Assembly: GCF_046233715.1 (NCBI RefSeq)
Contig: NZ_JBJNRJ010000003.1
Coordinates: 62,001 to 126,000, forward strand
DNA length: 64,000 nt
Direction: 5' to 3'
Origin: Trujillonella humicola
Lineage (GTDB): Bacteria; Actinomycetota; Actinomycetes; Mycobacteriales; Geodermatophilaceae
Positions 17,999 to 26,732 of this stretch are shown here, one piece after another. Position numbers and translations under genes: made by a program. A model generated the notes under the pieces. The model saw nothing but the letters and a program-made list of their open reading frames with translations, made no database searches and was not told the DNA's origin. Every line of letters begins with the position of its first letter. Position 1 is the stretch's first letter.

Positions 17999-20900
17999 TT
18001 ACCGGAGGAGATGCAGGTCGGGCGGGCTGCCCTGCGCCGCCTGTCGCGCATGGGCCGTCTGTATGGAGTCTTCGCTTCGGGGCGTCGAGCGGGACGTCCG
18101 TTGAGGTCCGGCCGTGCTCCTACGAGGCGCCGAGGTGTGTGGGTCGGCGTCGAGCACAGCCCTGTGGACGCTGCCGGGCGGCAGGCCGAGGGCCTCGGTG
18201 ACCCTGTCGATGCGTGCCAGCCACCGACTGGGTGGCAGAGCGACGATAATGGCGGCCAAGTGACGCACCGTCGCCTGCAGTTCCGACGTGCTGCAGTCGC
18301 GCGAGGCCGGGGTGAGGCGCGCGTCGAGCAGGATGTCGGCGAGGCTGCGTGAGGAGCCGATGGCTCTCCGCAGCCCTGTGGCGCCGTCACGGTGAACGAG
18401 GTCGGCGGGGTCGAGCCCTTCGGGTAGGGCAAGGCGGCGCGGGTCGTCGCCGCGGCTGGTGAGCTGCCAGTAGATGCGCTCGGCGGCCTGTTGACCGGCC
18501 GGGTCGTTGTCGGTGGCCACGAGGATGCCGGGACCGTCGTCGCGGATGTAGTGGCCGAGGAGGTCGGCTTGTCGGTCGGCGAGCGCGGTACCGAGGGTGG
18601 CGACGCCGACCGTGTGTCCGGCACCGGCCAGGGTGAGGGCGATCGCGTCCAGTGGTCCCTCGACGAGGGCTGGGGTGGCTCCGCCGGTGAGCGCGACTCG
18701 GGTCTCGTGGAGCCCGAACAGGTGCTCGCCCTTGCGGTAGAGGTCGGTGCCCGGGGTGTTGAGGTATTTGGGTCCGGCGCGTCCCTCGTCGGCCGCGGTG
18801 GGGTTGCGGCGGGCGATGAAGCCGACGATCGCGCCGTCGGCGTCGTGGATGGGCAAGGTAAGCCGGTCGCGGAACCGGTCGATCAGCGCGCCGGTGCTGG
18901 CGCGCTGGGCGAGGCCGGCGGCGACCAGTTCGGTATCGGTGGCGCCGAGGCTGCGCAGGTGCTCGACGAGCGCGGTCCAGCCGCCGGGGCCGTAGCCGGG
19001 GGTGAAGCAAGGATCGGCGGTGAGGTCGGTGCCCAGCCGGTCGCGCAGGTAGCCCGGTGCCCAGGCGTCGGAGTAGTGGTCGGCGAAGAAGGCGGCGGCC
19101 TGGGCGTTGAGCTCGATGAGCCGGTCGCGGCCGACGACGGCGGTGGCCCAGAAGTGCTGCTCGAGCAGGTAGTCCGCGTCATCGGCGGCCTCGACCGCGC
19201 CGGTGAGAGTGAACGGATCCGGCGTGAGGTACCGCGGCGGCGCCGCCGGGGGAGGGGTGTCGTAGTCGGGGTCGAACGGCGCGTCCTCGTCGCCGCGCGG
19301 CACGTCCGCCGGGTCGGTGGCGGTCGTGAAGGCGGGCACGGGCGGCAGATGGTGCGCGTCGTCGGGTGGCTGCAGCTCGGCGGGCAGGGGTTCCGGGTGG
19401 TGCACGGGGGCTGGGTCGGTGAGGGCGGCGATCCGGAAGACCAGCGCCTCGGCCAGCCCCGTCGCGCCGGTCACGGCGGGGGGCAGTCCCGCGAATGCGG
19501 CGGTGAGCAGGTCGGCGGAGGACCAGCCGGTGCGGAGGCCGGTAGTTATGGCGGCGACCAGCGCGGGCCACGCGGGGTCGGCTAGTACACGCCGGGCCTG
19601 CTCATCGGGCAGCCGGCCCAGCAGGGTGGGGCACCAGTCCGGGCGCGGTCTGGTCGCGCCCGGCGCCGCGGGAACGGTGGCCGGGGCGACGTGGGGAGCC
19701 AGCCGCCACCACAGGGCCGCGGCGGGTAGGTCGTCGGGCAGGGGACGCTGTGCGGCGACGGCGGCGAGCATGCCGGCGGCATCGAGACCGGCGCGGTCCG
19801 CGGCGGCCAGCCGGTCGGCGAGGACCGGCCAGTGCCCGTCGCGTCGGATGCGGGGGTCGATGCCGTCGGCCAGCGCCGCCCACACCGAGCTGTCCCGGGC
19901 GGGAGCGGCGGCGGTCACCGCCTCGTCCAGTCGCGTCTGGGATCGGCGTTCCGGAGCCGGCCGCCGGGAAGGTCCGGTGGGGCGCCGGTCGCTGTCGGGA
20001 ACGGCGAGTGCTGCGCGCCAGACGGCGAGGTCGGCCCGCAGTCCCTCGTGGTCGAGGCCCAGCAGGCGCTGGGCCCAGACCGGCGCAGTGGCCGCGGTCA
20101 TCTCGGTCGCGGCGGAGGCGACCCGTGCCCCGCAGGCGGTGACGTGGTCGGCGCGGGCGGTCAGGTAGGGCCCCCACCGCGAATCGTCGGCCAGGGCCGT
20201 CGGGATGCCGGGCAGCCACGGCAGCGGGCCGGCGGGGCCGAACTCGGGCAGCCGTTGGTCGAGGACGGCAGCGGGGTCGTTCGCCGTCTCCAGTTCCCGC
20301 GCCTCGACCGTCGTCCTCAGGACGGCGACCGGGTCGGCGCCGGTGAGCGCGAGCAGCGCCAGGTGTCCGCGCAGCGCCGGCCACGCCGGCGCGCTGGTCA
20401 GCCCGGCGTGCATCCGCTCAGCCGCGTTCTCCAGTTCTTCTGCAGTCGTGGCATCCAGGCGGTGGTCAGCGGCGACCCGTAGCGCGTCGGCGTACCGGGT
20501 GGCGGCGGCGTGCAGCTGCTCGGCCGGGTCGGCCAGCGCCCGGCGGGCGCCGGCCGCGGAGGTCTGGGCGCCGTCACGGGCCAGCATGCCGGCGAGCAGG
20601 TCAGTGGCGGTGGGCGGTGACACGGAGGCGGGGGTGACGATGCTGTGCGGATCGCCATCGCCGACGGTGGCCAGGTACAGGTGGTTGGCGGCGCGCCCGC
20701 GGGAGAGCGCGACGTAGAGCAGCTGTCGCGACTCGCCGCCGGTGAGCACGGTGTGGCAGACGTCGGCGGTGACGCCCTGGGCGCCGTGCACCGTGGTCGC
20801 GTAGCCGAGCTGCACGTGCTCGGCGACGTAACCCGCAGGCAGGGTGATCCGCCGTCCGGTGACGGTGTGGACGACGTCGAGGGTGCCGTCCCGGCCGGCT

Positions 20901-23491
20901 GCCTGGACGGTGAAGCGGTCCCCGTTCTTCACCCACTCGGTGGCGGTGATCGGCAGCCGCCGGTTGTTGGTGCGGGTGATGACCGGGTCCCCGGCCCCGG
21001 CGCGGGTGCCGTCGGCCAGCTCGACCTCTGCGCCCGGGGAGGTGGCGGCACCTGCCAGCCGGTCGGCCTGCGCCCGCTGGTTCAGCTGTGTGACCACGTC
21101 CCGGGTGGCGGCCAGCAGCAGTGCGTCCATGCCGCGGGCGGAGTCGGCAGCCCAGGCGGCGTAGGCCTGCTCGGCGCAGGCGGCCAGGTCCCCGACGTGC
21201 ACCCGGCCGGAGTCGAGGTAGAAGCCCAGCCCGAGGGTGTCGCCGTCCCGGACGGCGACGGTGGCCGCGGCCTCGGCCGCGTCGGTGAAGCGGACCAACT
21301 GGGTGAGGGTGACTGCGCCGTGTGTGGCGGCGATCTCGGCCAGCACGCCGCCCGCGGCGACCGAGGTCAGCTGATGGTGGTCGCCGACCATCCGCACCGA
21401 TCCGCCGCGCCCCAGGACGTGCTCGACCGCGCGGGCGAGCTCGCGGGTGCCGGCCATGCCGGCCTCGTCGACGACCACCAGCGTGGTCGGCCCGATGTCG
21501 GCCACCCAGCCGGGTGCCTGCCCGGCGTCGAGGCACCAGGTGAGCTTGGCCAGCGTGTCGCACGGAGCCTTCAAGGAGTCGCGCAGCCCGGCGGTGGCCA
21601 CGGCGGAGGGCGCCAGGCCGAGCACCGTTCCGCCGCCGGCGGTCCAGGCGCGGGCCAGGGTCGCCTGCGCGGTGGTCTTGCCCGCTCCGGCGGGGGCGAG
21701 GGCCAGTTGCACCCGGGCGCCGCTGCCCGCGAGCTCGCGCACCAGTTGCGCCTGGCCGGGATTGAGCTCGGCGCCGTTGGCGGTGGCTTCCAGCAGCGCG
21801 AGCTCCACGGTGGCCGGATCGGCGCGTCGTCCGTCGCTGCGGCCGGCGGCCGACAGCAGCAGCGCCTCGGCGTCCAACACTGCCTGGCTGGTGAAGAGCC
21901 GGGCACCGGCGACGGTGTAGACGCTGGCCCCGTCCGAGCGGCGCAGCTCCGGTGGCTCGACCACCGGCTCCGACTCACCGAGCGGAACGGACAGAGCGGG
22001 GGAGAGCGCCCCCTCGGTGACCCGGGTGACCGCGACGTCCACGTCGTCCGGTGCCAGTGCGGTGCCGCGCACCAATCGCTCGGCCTCGGCGCGCACGTGC
22101 CAGACCTGCCAGGTGGCCCGCGCTTCCGAGACGGTGTCCAGCACCCGGACGGCGGCCGACCGGACCCAGGCCTCGGTGGCCCGCGGACGCGCGGACCCGC
22201 GAGCGCCCAGTACGCGGCCGAGCATCCGGGTGATGCGGTCGGGGCCGCCGACTACGGCGGCAGCCTCCCGCCGCCAGGTGGCCCGCTGCTCGTCGAGCGA
22301 GCGAGGCTCGTGCTTGGGGCCGCGGGTCTCCAACGTCGCCTGCTGCGCCAGTGCGATCGCCTCCACCGCTGTCGGCGGCCGGCCGTGGTCGCGCTGGAAG
22401 TCGCCGGCCAGCACCGCGCGGCGGGCGTTGATGTCCCGACGCCGCGACGACCACGCCACCAGGAGTTCCGCGTCCATGCCCACGATCTCCCGCACCGTTC
22501 GCCGTCCCGGCTTCGGCCCGGGGCGGTCGGTGAACCGAACGCGTAGGCGCGTAGCCAGGTGGGCCTCCAGCCGGGTGTCGTAACGCTCGGAGGCGGCGAC
22601 GGCGGCCTTGTGCAGCACCCGCCCGTCCAGCGCCCGCCAGTGCCCGTCGCGGGTCTGCACCTTGTTGCTCACCGCCACGTGGCTGTGCAGATCGGGATCG
22701 CCGGCGCGGGAGTCGCGGTGGGTGAACACCGCGGCGATCAACCCGGTGGTCTCCACCTGCCGCACCCCGTCCGTCCCCAGCCGGGTGAAGGACGCGTTCT
22801 CCTCCAGCCAGGCCAGGGCGTCGGTGACCGCGGCGGCGTGCGCGGCCTCGATCTGCTCGGCCACCGCCCGCGGTGCCAGCGCCCATAACGCCGACACCGA
22901 CTTGACGGGGGAAAAGGTGAGGTCGTAACCGGCCACCGCCGTCGTCGCCGGCCGTGAGACCCGGGCAAGGAACCCCGACAGCTCGCGGGCATCCCGCGGG
23001 GCGCGGCCGTAGGCCTCGGCGAACATGACCCGGGCGAGGTCGCTGCGGATCCGCGCGCGGTCGTCGTCCGGAACTGGGGCGGTGGCCGCCTGCCCGCGGG
23101 CGGTGTTGAAGGCTGCGAACTCCTCCGCGCAGCGGGCCCGAAAGCCGTCGGCTTGAGGAGCGAAGACGTAGAAGGCCCGTCCCAGAGCCCCTGCCGCCCG
23201 CGCCTCATGCCGCGTCTGCCCCCGCGCCAGGGTCTCCTTCTCGAGCCGATCGGCGTCGGGATGTCGCCCCTCGCTGAAGAGCGACTTCATCTGCTGTTCG
23301 GCGACGGGCTGACCGGCACTCACTCCGCTGAGCCCGGAGATGCCGTTGCCGGTCCACCTCCCCGGGGACTCTCCGCGCTGGGAGTAGTAGTCACCCAGAC
23401 CCGCGTGACCCCGCTCTGTCGCGTCGAACGCTGCCACCTGCCGCGTGAGGTACGTGTAGCCGTCCCCGGCGGTCAGTTTGTGCAGCGTCAT
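17999..23491 (-). CDS. MobF relaxase-helicase-Toprim/primase fusion
   Basis: ATG 23491 ('MTLHKLTAGDGYTYLTRQ') is the usual start of actinobacterial MobF relaxases; GTG 23524 is 11 codons upstream. Tyr residues at 12 and 14 are the candidate nicking Tyr. 'DPDLHSHVAVSNK' near residue 270 is the HUH metal site. A TraI-like SF1 helicase follows: Walker A 'APAGAGKTTAQ' near 600, 'VVDEAGMAG' near 675, 'TVHGAQGVTADV' near 900. After about 400 residues with repeated 'PAWPAL' modules comes a DnaG-like catalytic part: 'LPIHDADGAIVGFIARR', 'LVEGPLDAIAL' (about 1612) and 'VATDNDPAGQQAAER', which are Toprim residues. At 1830 residues it nicks oriT, unwinds, and may prime the incoming strand. It is the only relaxase in the window. 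Confidence 0.85.
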   Translation of the reverse strand: MTLHKLTAGDGYTYLTRQVAAFDATERGHAGLGDYYSQRGESPGRWTGNGISGLSGVSAGQPVAEQQMKSLFSEGRHPDADRLEKETLARGQTRHEARAAGALGRAFYVFAPQADGFRARCAEEFAAFNTARGQAATAPVPDDDRARIRSDLARVMFAEAYGRAPRDARELSGFLARVSRPATTAVAGYDLTFSPVKSVSALWALAPRAVAEQIEAAHAAAVTDALAWLEENASFTRLGTDGVRQVETTGLIAAVFTHRDSRAGDPDLHSHVAVSNKVQTRDGHWRALDGRVLHKAAVAASERYDTRLEAHLATRLRVRFTDRPGPKPGRRTVREIVGMDAELLVAWSSRRRDINARRAVLAGDFQRDHGRPPTAVEAIALAQQATLETRGPKHEPRSLDEQRATWRREAAAVVGGPDRITRMLGRVLGARGSARPRATEAWVRSAAVRVLDTVSEARATWQVWHVRAEAERLVRGTALAPDDVDVAVTRVTEGALSPALSVPLGESEPVVEPPELRRSDGASVYTVAGARLFTSQAVLDAEALLLSAAGRSDGRRADPATVELALLEATANGAELNPGQAQLVRELAGSGARVQLALAPAGAGKTTAQATLARAWTAGGGTVLGLAPSAVATAGLRDSLKAPCDTLAKLTWCLDAGQAPGWVADIGPTTLVVVDEAGMAGTRELARAVEHVLGRGGSVRMVGDHHQLTSVAAGGVLAEIAATHGAVTLTQLVRFTDAAEAAATVAVRDGDTLGLGFYLDSGRVHVGDLAACAEQAYAAWAADSARGMDALLLAATRDVVTQLNQRAQADRLAGAATSPGAEVELADGTRAGAGDPVITRTNNRRLPITATEWVKNGDRFTVQAAGRDGTLDVVHTVTGRRITLPAGYVAEHVQLGYATTVHGAQGVTADVCHTVLTGGESRQLLYVALSRGRAANHLYLATVGDGDPHSIVTPASVSPPTATDLLAGMLARDGAQTSAAGARRALADPAEQLHAAATRYADALRVAADHRLDATTAEELENAAERMHAGLTSAPAWPALRGHLALLALTGADPVAVLRTTVEARELETANDPAAVLDQRLPEFGPAGPLPWLPGIPTALADDSRWGPYLTARADHVTACGARVASAATEMTAATAPVWAQRLLGLDHEGLRADLAVWRAALAVPDSDRRPTGPSRRPAPERRSQTRLDEAVTAAAPARDSSVWAALADGIDPRIRRDGHWPVLADRLAAADRAGLDAAGMLAAVAAQRPLPDDLPAAALWWRLAPHVAPATVPAAPGATRPRPDWCPTLLGRLPDEQARRVLADPAWPALVAAITTGLRTGWSSADLLTAAFAGLPPAVTGATGLAEALVFRIAALTDPAPVHHPEPLPAELQPPDDAHHLPPVPAFTTATDPADVPRGDEDAPFDPDYDTPPPAAPPRYLTPDPFTLTGAVEAADDADYLLEQHFWATAVVGRDRLIELNAQAAAFFADHYSDAWAPGYLRDRLGTDLTADPCFTPGYGPGGWTALVEHLRSLGATDTELVAAGLAQRASTGALIDRFRDRLTLPIHDADGAIVGFIARRNPTAADEGRAGPKYLNTPGTDLYRKGEHLFGLHETRVALTGGATPALVEGPLDAIALTLAGAGHTVGVATLGTALADRQADLLGHYIRDDGPGILVATDNDPAGQQAAERIYWQLTSRGDDPRRLALPEGLDPADLVHRDGATGLRRAIGSSRSLADILLDARLTPASRDCSTSELQATVRHLAAIIVALPPSRWLARIDRVTEALGLPPGSVHRAVLDADPHTSAPRRSTAGPQRTSRSTPRSEDSIQTAHARQAAQGSPPDLHLLR

Positions 23492-23524
23492 CACGGCCGC
23501 GGACCGTAGAAAGGTGGACTTCAC

Positions 23525-23784
23525 TACGGCTGCCGCATTTCTCCAGTAGCTCGGCGGCGCGAGAGTGTCGGCCTGGGCCCCTCATTGGTCGCGCAGACCG
23601 GGGCTTGGCACAGATCCCTGCGCGCGACCGCCACGGCTTGCTTGCGGCCCCCCAGCGCACCACCTGGGGGTGGAGCCCTGTCTCCGGCCCGCAGACGGCC
23701 AGGGAGCGGCCGGCCGAAATGCAAGACGTGTGTGGCACATGATCTTGATTAGTCTGCAGTGGCGATGAGGAGCCGGATGGCCCG
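23525..23784. other. Relaxase upstream region, candidate oriT
   Basis: Non-coding DNA upstream of the relaxase start. It contains an inverted repeat CCCCCAG (23649-23655) / CTGGGGG (23664-23670) with an 8-base loop, plus GC-rich direct repeats. MobF oriT sites often lie close to the relaxase gene, so this is where I would look for oriT. No conserved nic sequence could be recognised. Confidence 0.25.
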
Positions 23785-23990
23785 GTGGAGCAGAGCGCCA
23801 GGATCGATGTCAAGGCCCCGGTCGAGCGGGCCTGGGACGTGCTGCGCGAGGTGGAGCTATAGCCAACGGGCGCCGACCTCACTTCGACGCTTGGACGATG
23901 GGCCGCGCGCCGTCGGGTCCCGGTCCGGGTGGAGCAGCCCCGGGTCCCCGAGACCGAGTGCGTGACGGCAGAGTTCGACATACCTCCCCA
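23785..23990 (+). pseudogene. Remnant of an SRPBCC (START/Bet v1-like) protein
   Basis: From GTG 23785 the frame reads 'VEQSARIDVKAPVERAWDVLREVEL' and then stops (TAG 23860). Similar-looking sequence goes on in other frames: 'SLRRLDDGPRAVGSR' and then 'VRVEQPRVPETECVTAEFD'. Together these follow the start of SRPBCC family proteins. A stop and at least one frameshift make it non-functional. It sits between the relaxase and the defence genes. Confidence 0.5.
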
Positions 23991-24108
23991 AGCAGCCCCC
24001 CGGCGCAACGGGGCCACGCGCTCACTCACCGGCTTCGAGCGCCCCAGGCGCAGTGCATGCTGGACGCGGTAGCCCTTCAGTCGCGTCCTCCATGGCGTCG
24101 CCTCCCGC

Positions 24109-24384
24109 ATGCCGCAGGATGGGGCCGTGTACACCCTTCTCGGCGCAGACGGCCGGCAGTACGTCAGCGAGACGGCCGGCCTGCTCGGTGGAAACTCGAA
24201 GGACAAGATCTACGGAAAGTTGGACTGCTGGAGTGCGCTGAGGTGGGTGGGCCGCGGCTACGAGAGGATCCGTGTGTTCTTCGCCGACGAGGAGACGGCC
24301 GTCGCGGCCGGCTACCGGCCGTGTGGCCACTGCATGAGGGACAGATACCACGAGTGGAAAAGCCGCCAGCCTGAGACGCACTAG
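24109..24384 (+). CDS. Ada metal-binding-domain-like small protein
   Basis: 91 residues; GTG 24127 is an alternative start that fits the family ('YTLLGADGRQY'). The second half, 'IYGKLDCWSALRWV...RIRVFFADEETAVAAGYRPCGHCM', matches the Ada N-terminal zinc module: Cys40 and the pair Cys72-Cys75. In Ada four Cys bind zinc and one takes the methyl group from DNA phosphotriesters; here the second Cys of the first pair is missing, so metal binding would need another ligand. No O6-alkylguanine transferase or AraC part is attached. Role unknown. Confidence 0.65.
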   Translation: MPQDGAVYTLLGADGRQYVSETAGLLGGNSKDKIYGKLDCWSALRWVGRGYERIRVFFADEETAVAAGYRPCGHCMRDRYHEWKSRQPETH

Positions 24385-24602
24385 CTCAAGGCGTGCTGAT
24401 GGCGGCGCCCCAGTACAAGTCCCAGGTCCGGAATGCGATTCCGGACGACCAACTCGAGCTGCACGCACAGCGTGATGAGCGAGCTCCGCATCTCAAGGCA
24501 TGGGCAGGCAAGGCGCTGCCTCCCGCGAGCAGGGCCGCATCGTCTGCGCTGATCATTCGGCGCAACGAACCGCTGCTGTCGGCGCAGTGCGGTATCTGAG
24601 CT

Positions 24603-26732
24603 ATGTCCGAGCGCGGTGTCTCTCCTCGGCATCAGTGGCAGCCCTTCGCGCTTGAGGTGCTGTTCGGCAAGGGACCCGAAGCCGTCGACCCTTGGCCAGC
24701 CCTGGTAGACGGCATTGCAGGAGTCGAGACGCTGATCGAAGAGACCCGTCGGGACGCCCTCGCAGACGTCGGAGACGCGTCATGGCTCGACGACGAGTGG
24801 CTGTCCCCCGTGCGGGCCTCGGGCACCGCGCGGTCTGGACAGCTTCACGACCTGAAGGCGCCGATGCGTGTCGTCCTGATGGGCCGCACGATGGCCGGCA
24901 AGTCATCCCTTCTGTCCGCCCTGACCGGTTCACACTCCGAGCGCATCGGCGACGGGCGTCAGCGCTTCTCCCGGGACACCTTCGGCGCCACCGCGGCTGC
25001 CTGCCAGGACATCGAGCTCGTCGACACACCGGGCGTCGGCGCCCACGGCGGAGCCGACGACACCGAGATCGCGCTCGAAGCGGCGCTTTCGGCCGACGTC
25101 ATCGTCTGGGTCAACAGCAGCGACTCCATCCAGGAGGAGTCCGCTGTGGCTCTCAAGCAGCTGGGAGTGATCGGCAAGCCGATCATCGTCGCCGTCAACT
25201 GCCGTCAGTCGCTCGAAGGCATCGGGCGCTTGAACCTTCTGAAGTACCCCGAACGGGTGTTCGGCGGTCGTGAGGGCCTCCTTCACGAGATCAAGCGTCA
25301 CCTGGCTTTCGCCGGTGTCGAACCGCTCGCCGTCGTCCAGATCCATGCCCTCGCGGCTGCAGCGGCCGGCAACTCCGACATCGATCATCAGCTCTTCGCG
25401 GCTAGTCGCATCGAGGACCTCACGGACGTCCTGCTCCGCGAGCACGAGATCCACAGCGAGGCCCGGCGCGCGCTACGTGTCGTCGACGGACAGCGGCATT
25501 CGGCCCAGGACCTGGCTCTGGCGCTGGACGTCGGCGCCGCGCGACTCCGCTCCCGGGCCGGACGCGACCGGGAGATGACACGAGACATCCATGCTCGGCT
25601 GAACCGCTTTGTGCGTGGGACCGCGGAGGCCATGGCGGCGGACGTCCACTCGGCCGTGGGACGACGTCGAGATTGGCACCTGAGCGTGACCGACTTCGGC
25701 CAGCAAGTCCTGAGTGACTGGGACGACGAGCTCGCCGCCCTGCAAGAGGAGTTGACGAAGTCCCTGGAGGGGCACCTGTCGACCCTCGACCGTGAGGTCG
25801 GGGCCGCGATCCTGGACGCCGAGGCCGAGTGGATGGCGGTGCCGCCGGACCGCTTCGCACTGCGTGACCTGGCCAGCTTCGATGCCGTGTGGGCCAACCG
25901 CCTCGCGAGGGCCGGCGTCGGCATCGCCGGCTCGGCGCTGGGTCTCGGCGGCGGCGCGTGGCTGGGCGCCCAGATCGGCGGTGCGCTCGGCCTGGCCGCC
26001 GGACCGGGCGCGATCGTCACCGCGGGAGCGGGTCTTGTCGTCGGCGCCGTCGCAGGCCTGGCCACACACCACCTCAAGTCCGTCGCCGACCTCATGTTCC
26101 TCGGCAAGGACGGCGTCCTGCGAAAGCGGCGCGAGGACGTGGCGAAGCAGGTCGGCCCGATCCTCGACAAGTACACGCAGGAGTACGAGAAGGCCATCAC
26201 GGAGCAACTGGACAAGATCCGGGACAACCTGCTGCGTCTGCGTGCCCGCAGTGACGGGCACTGCGAGATCGTCGAGCGACTCGCCTTACGTTGGGAATCA
26301 GGCAGCGCCCACGTGTACTCGGCGGTGAAGGATCTGGACCAAGTCACGACGTCGGCGCTACTTCGCATCAATGGCAGGGAACGGCTCGCACGCTCGGTGG
26401 TGCGGGCAACGCGAGTTCCAGGGGTCTGCATCCTGGCCGAGTTCGAAGGTGCCGCGTTCGAGGAGGCGTGGCTCTTCCCGCCCGATCTCGGCGAGACGCT
26501 CGCCGGGGGTAAGACCGGCAACTTCGGTTGCCGGTCCGTCAGCGCGTTGTCTTACGCGCTTGGCCTGGTCGACGCCCCTGTTCGCCTCGCGAAGGCTGAC
26601 GAAGAGTCGGCACTTCTCGTCATCGACGCCGACCTGCCACCAGCCATCACCGAAACATGGGCGGCCGGGTTGACGGCTCATGTCGACAGGCTCATCCACA
26701 TCAAGACCACCCGGAGGGCGAGCGACCCATGA
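24603..26732 (+). CDS. Dynamin-like GTPase, membrane-associated
   Basis: GTPase motifs: G1 'GRTMAGKSSLL' (about residues 95-105), G3 'DTPGVGAHG' (about 140) and 'IVAVNCRQS' in the place of G4, which deviates from NKxD. A long helical region follows. At about 435-490 a Gly/Ala-rich hydrophobic hairpin ('IAGSALGLGGGAWLGA', then 'TAGAGLVVGAVAGLA') looks like a membrane-inserting segment as in bacterial dynamin-like proteins. A C-terminal domain of about 200 residues is unlike those I know. It opens the four-gene block and its stop overlaps the second GTPase start (ATGA), so the pair is co-translated. A two-GTPase design recalls bacterial dynamin pairs and the Eleos (LeoA/LeoBC) defence system. 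Confidence 0.75.
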   Translation: MSERGVSPRHQWQPFALEVLFGKGPEAVDPWPALVDGIAGVETLIEETRRDALADVGDASWLDDEWLSPVRASGTARSGQLHDLKAPMRVVLMGRTMAGKSSLLSALTGSHSERIGDGRQRFSRDTFGATAAACQDIELVDTPGVGAHGGADDTEIALEAALSADVIVWVNSSDSIQEESAVALKQLGVIGKPIIVAVNCRQSLEGIGRLNLLKYPERVFGGREGLLHEIKRHLAFAGVEPLAVVQIHALAAAAAGNSDIDHQLFAASRIEDLTDVLLREHEIHSEARRALRVVDGQRHSAQDLALALDVGAARLRSRAGRDREMTRDIHARLNRFVRGTAEAMAADVHSAVGRRRDWHLSVTDFGQQVLSDWDDELAALQEELTKSLEGHLSTLDREVGAAILDAEAEWMAVPPDRFALRDLASFDAVWANRLARAGVGIAGSALGLGGGAWLGAQIGGALGLAAGPGAIVTAGAGLVVGAVAGLATHHLKSVADLMFLGKDGVLRKRREDVAKQVGPILDKYTQEYEKAITEQLDKIRDNLLRLRARSDGHCEIVERLALRWESGSAHVYSAVKDLDQVTTSALLRINGRERLARSVVRATRVPGVCILAEFEGAAFEEAWLFPPDLGETLAGGKTGNFGCRSVSALSYALGLVDAPVRLAKADEESALLVIDADLPPAITETWAAGLTAHVDRLIHIKTTRRASDP

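Noticed and set aside
19000..22546. Several long plus-strand frames over the relaxase
   Set aside because: They are GC-driven antisense frames of the relaxase, with no starts, motifs or plausible composition.
24393..24599. 68-codon frame between the Ada-like gene and the first GTPase
   Set aside because: No clear ribosome-binding site and no recognisable sequence; the 218-bp gap more likely holds the promoter of the four-gene block.
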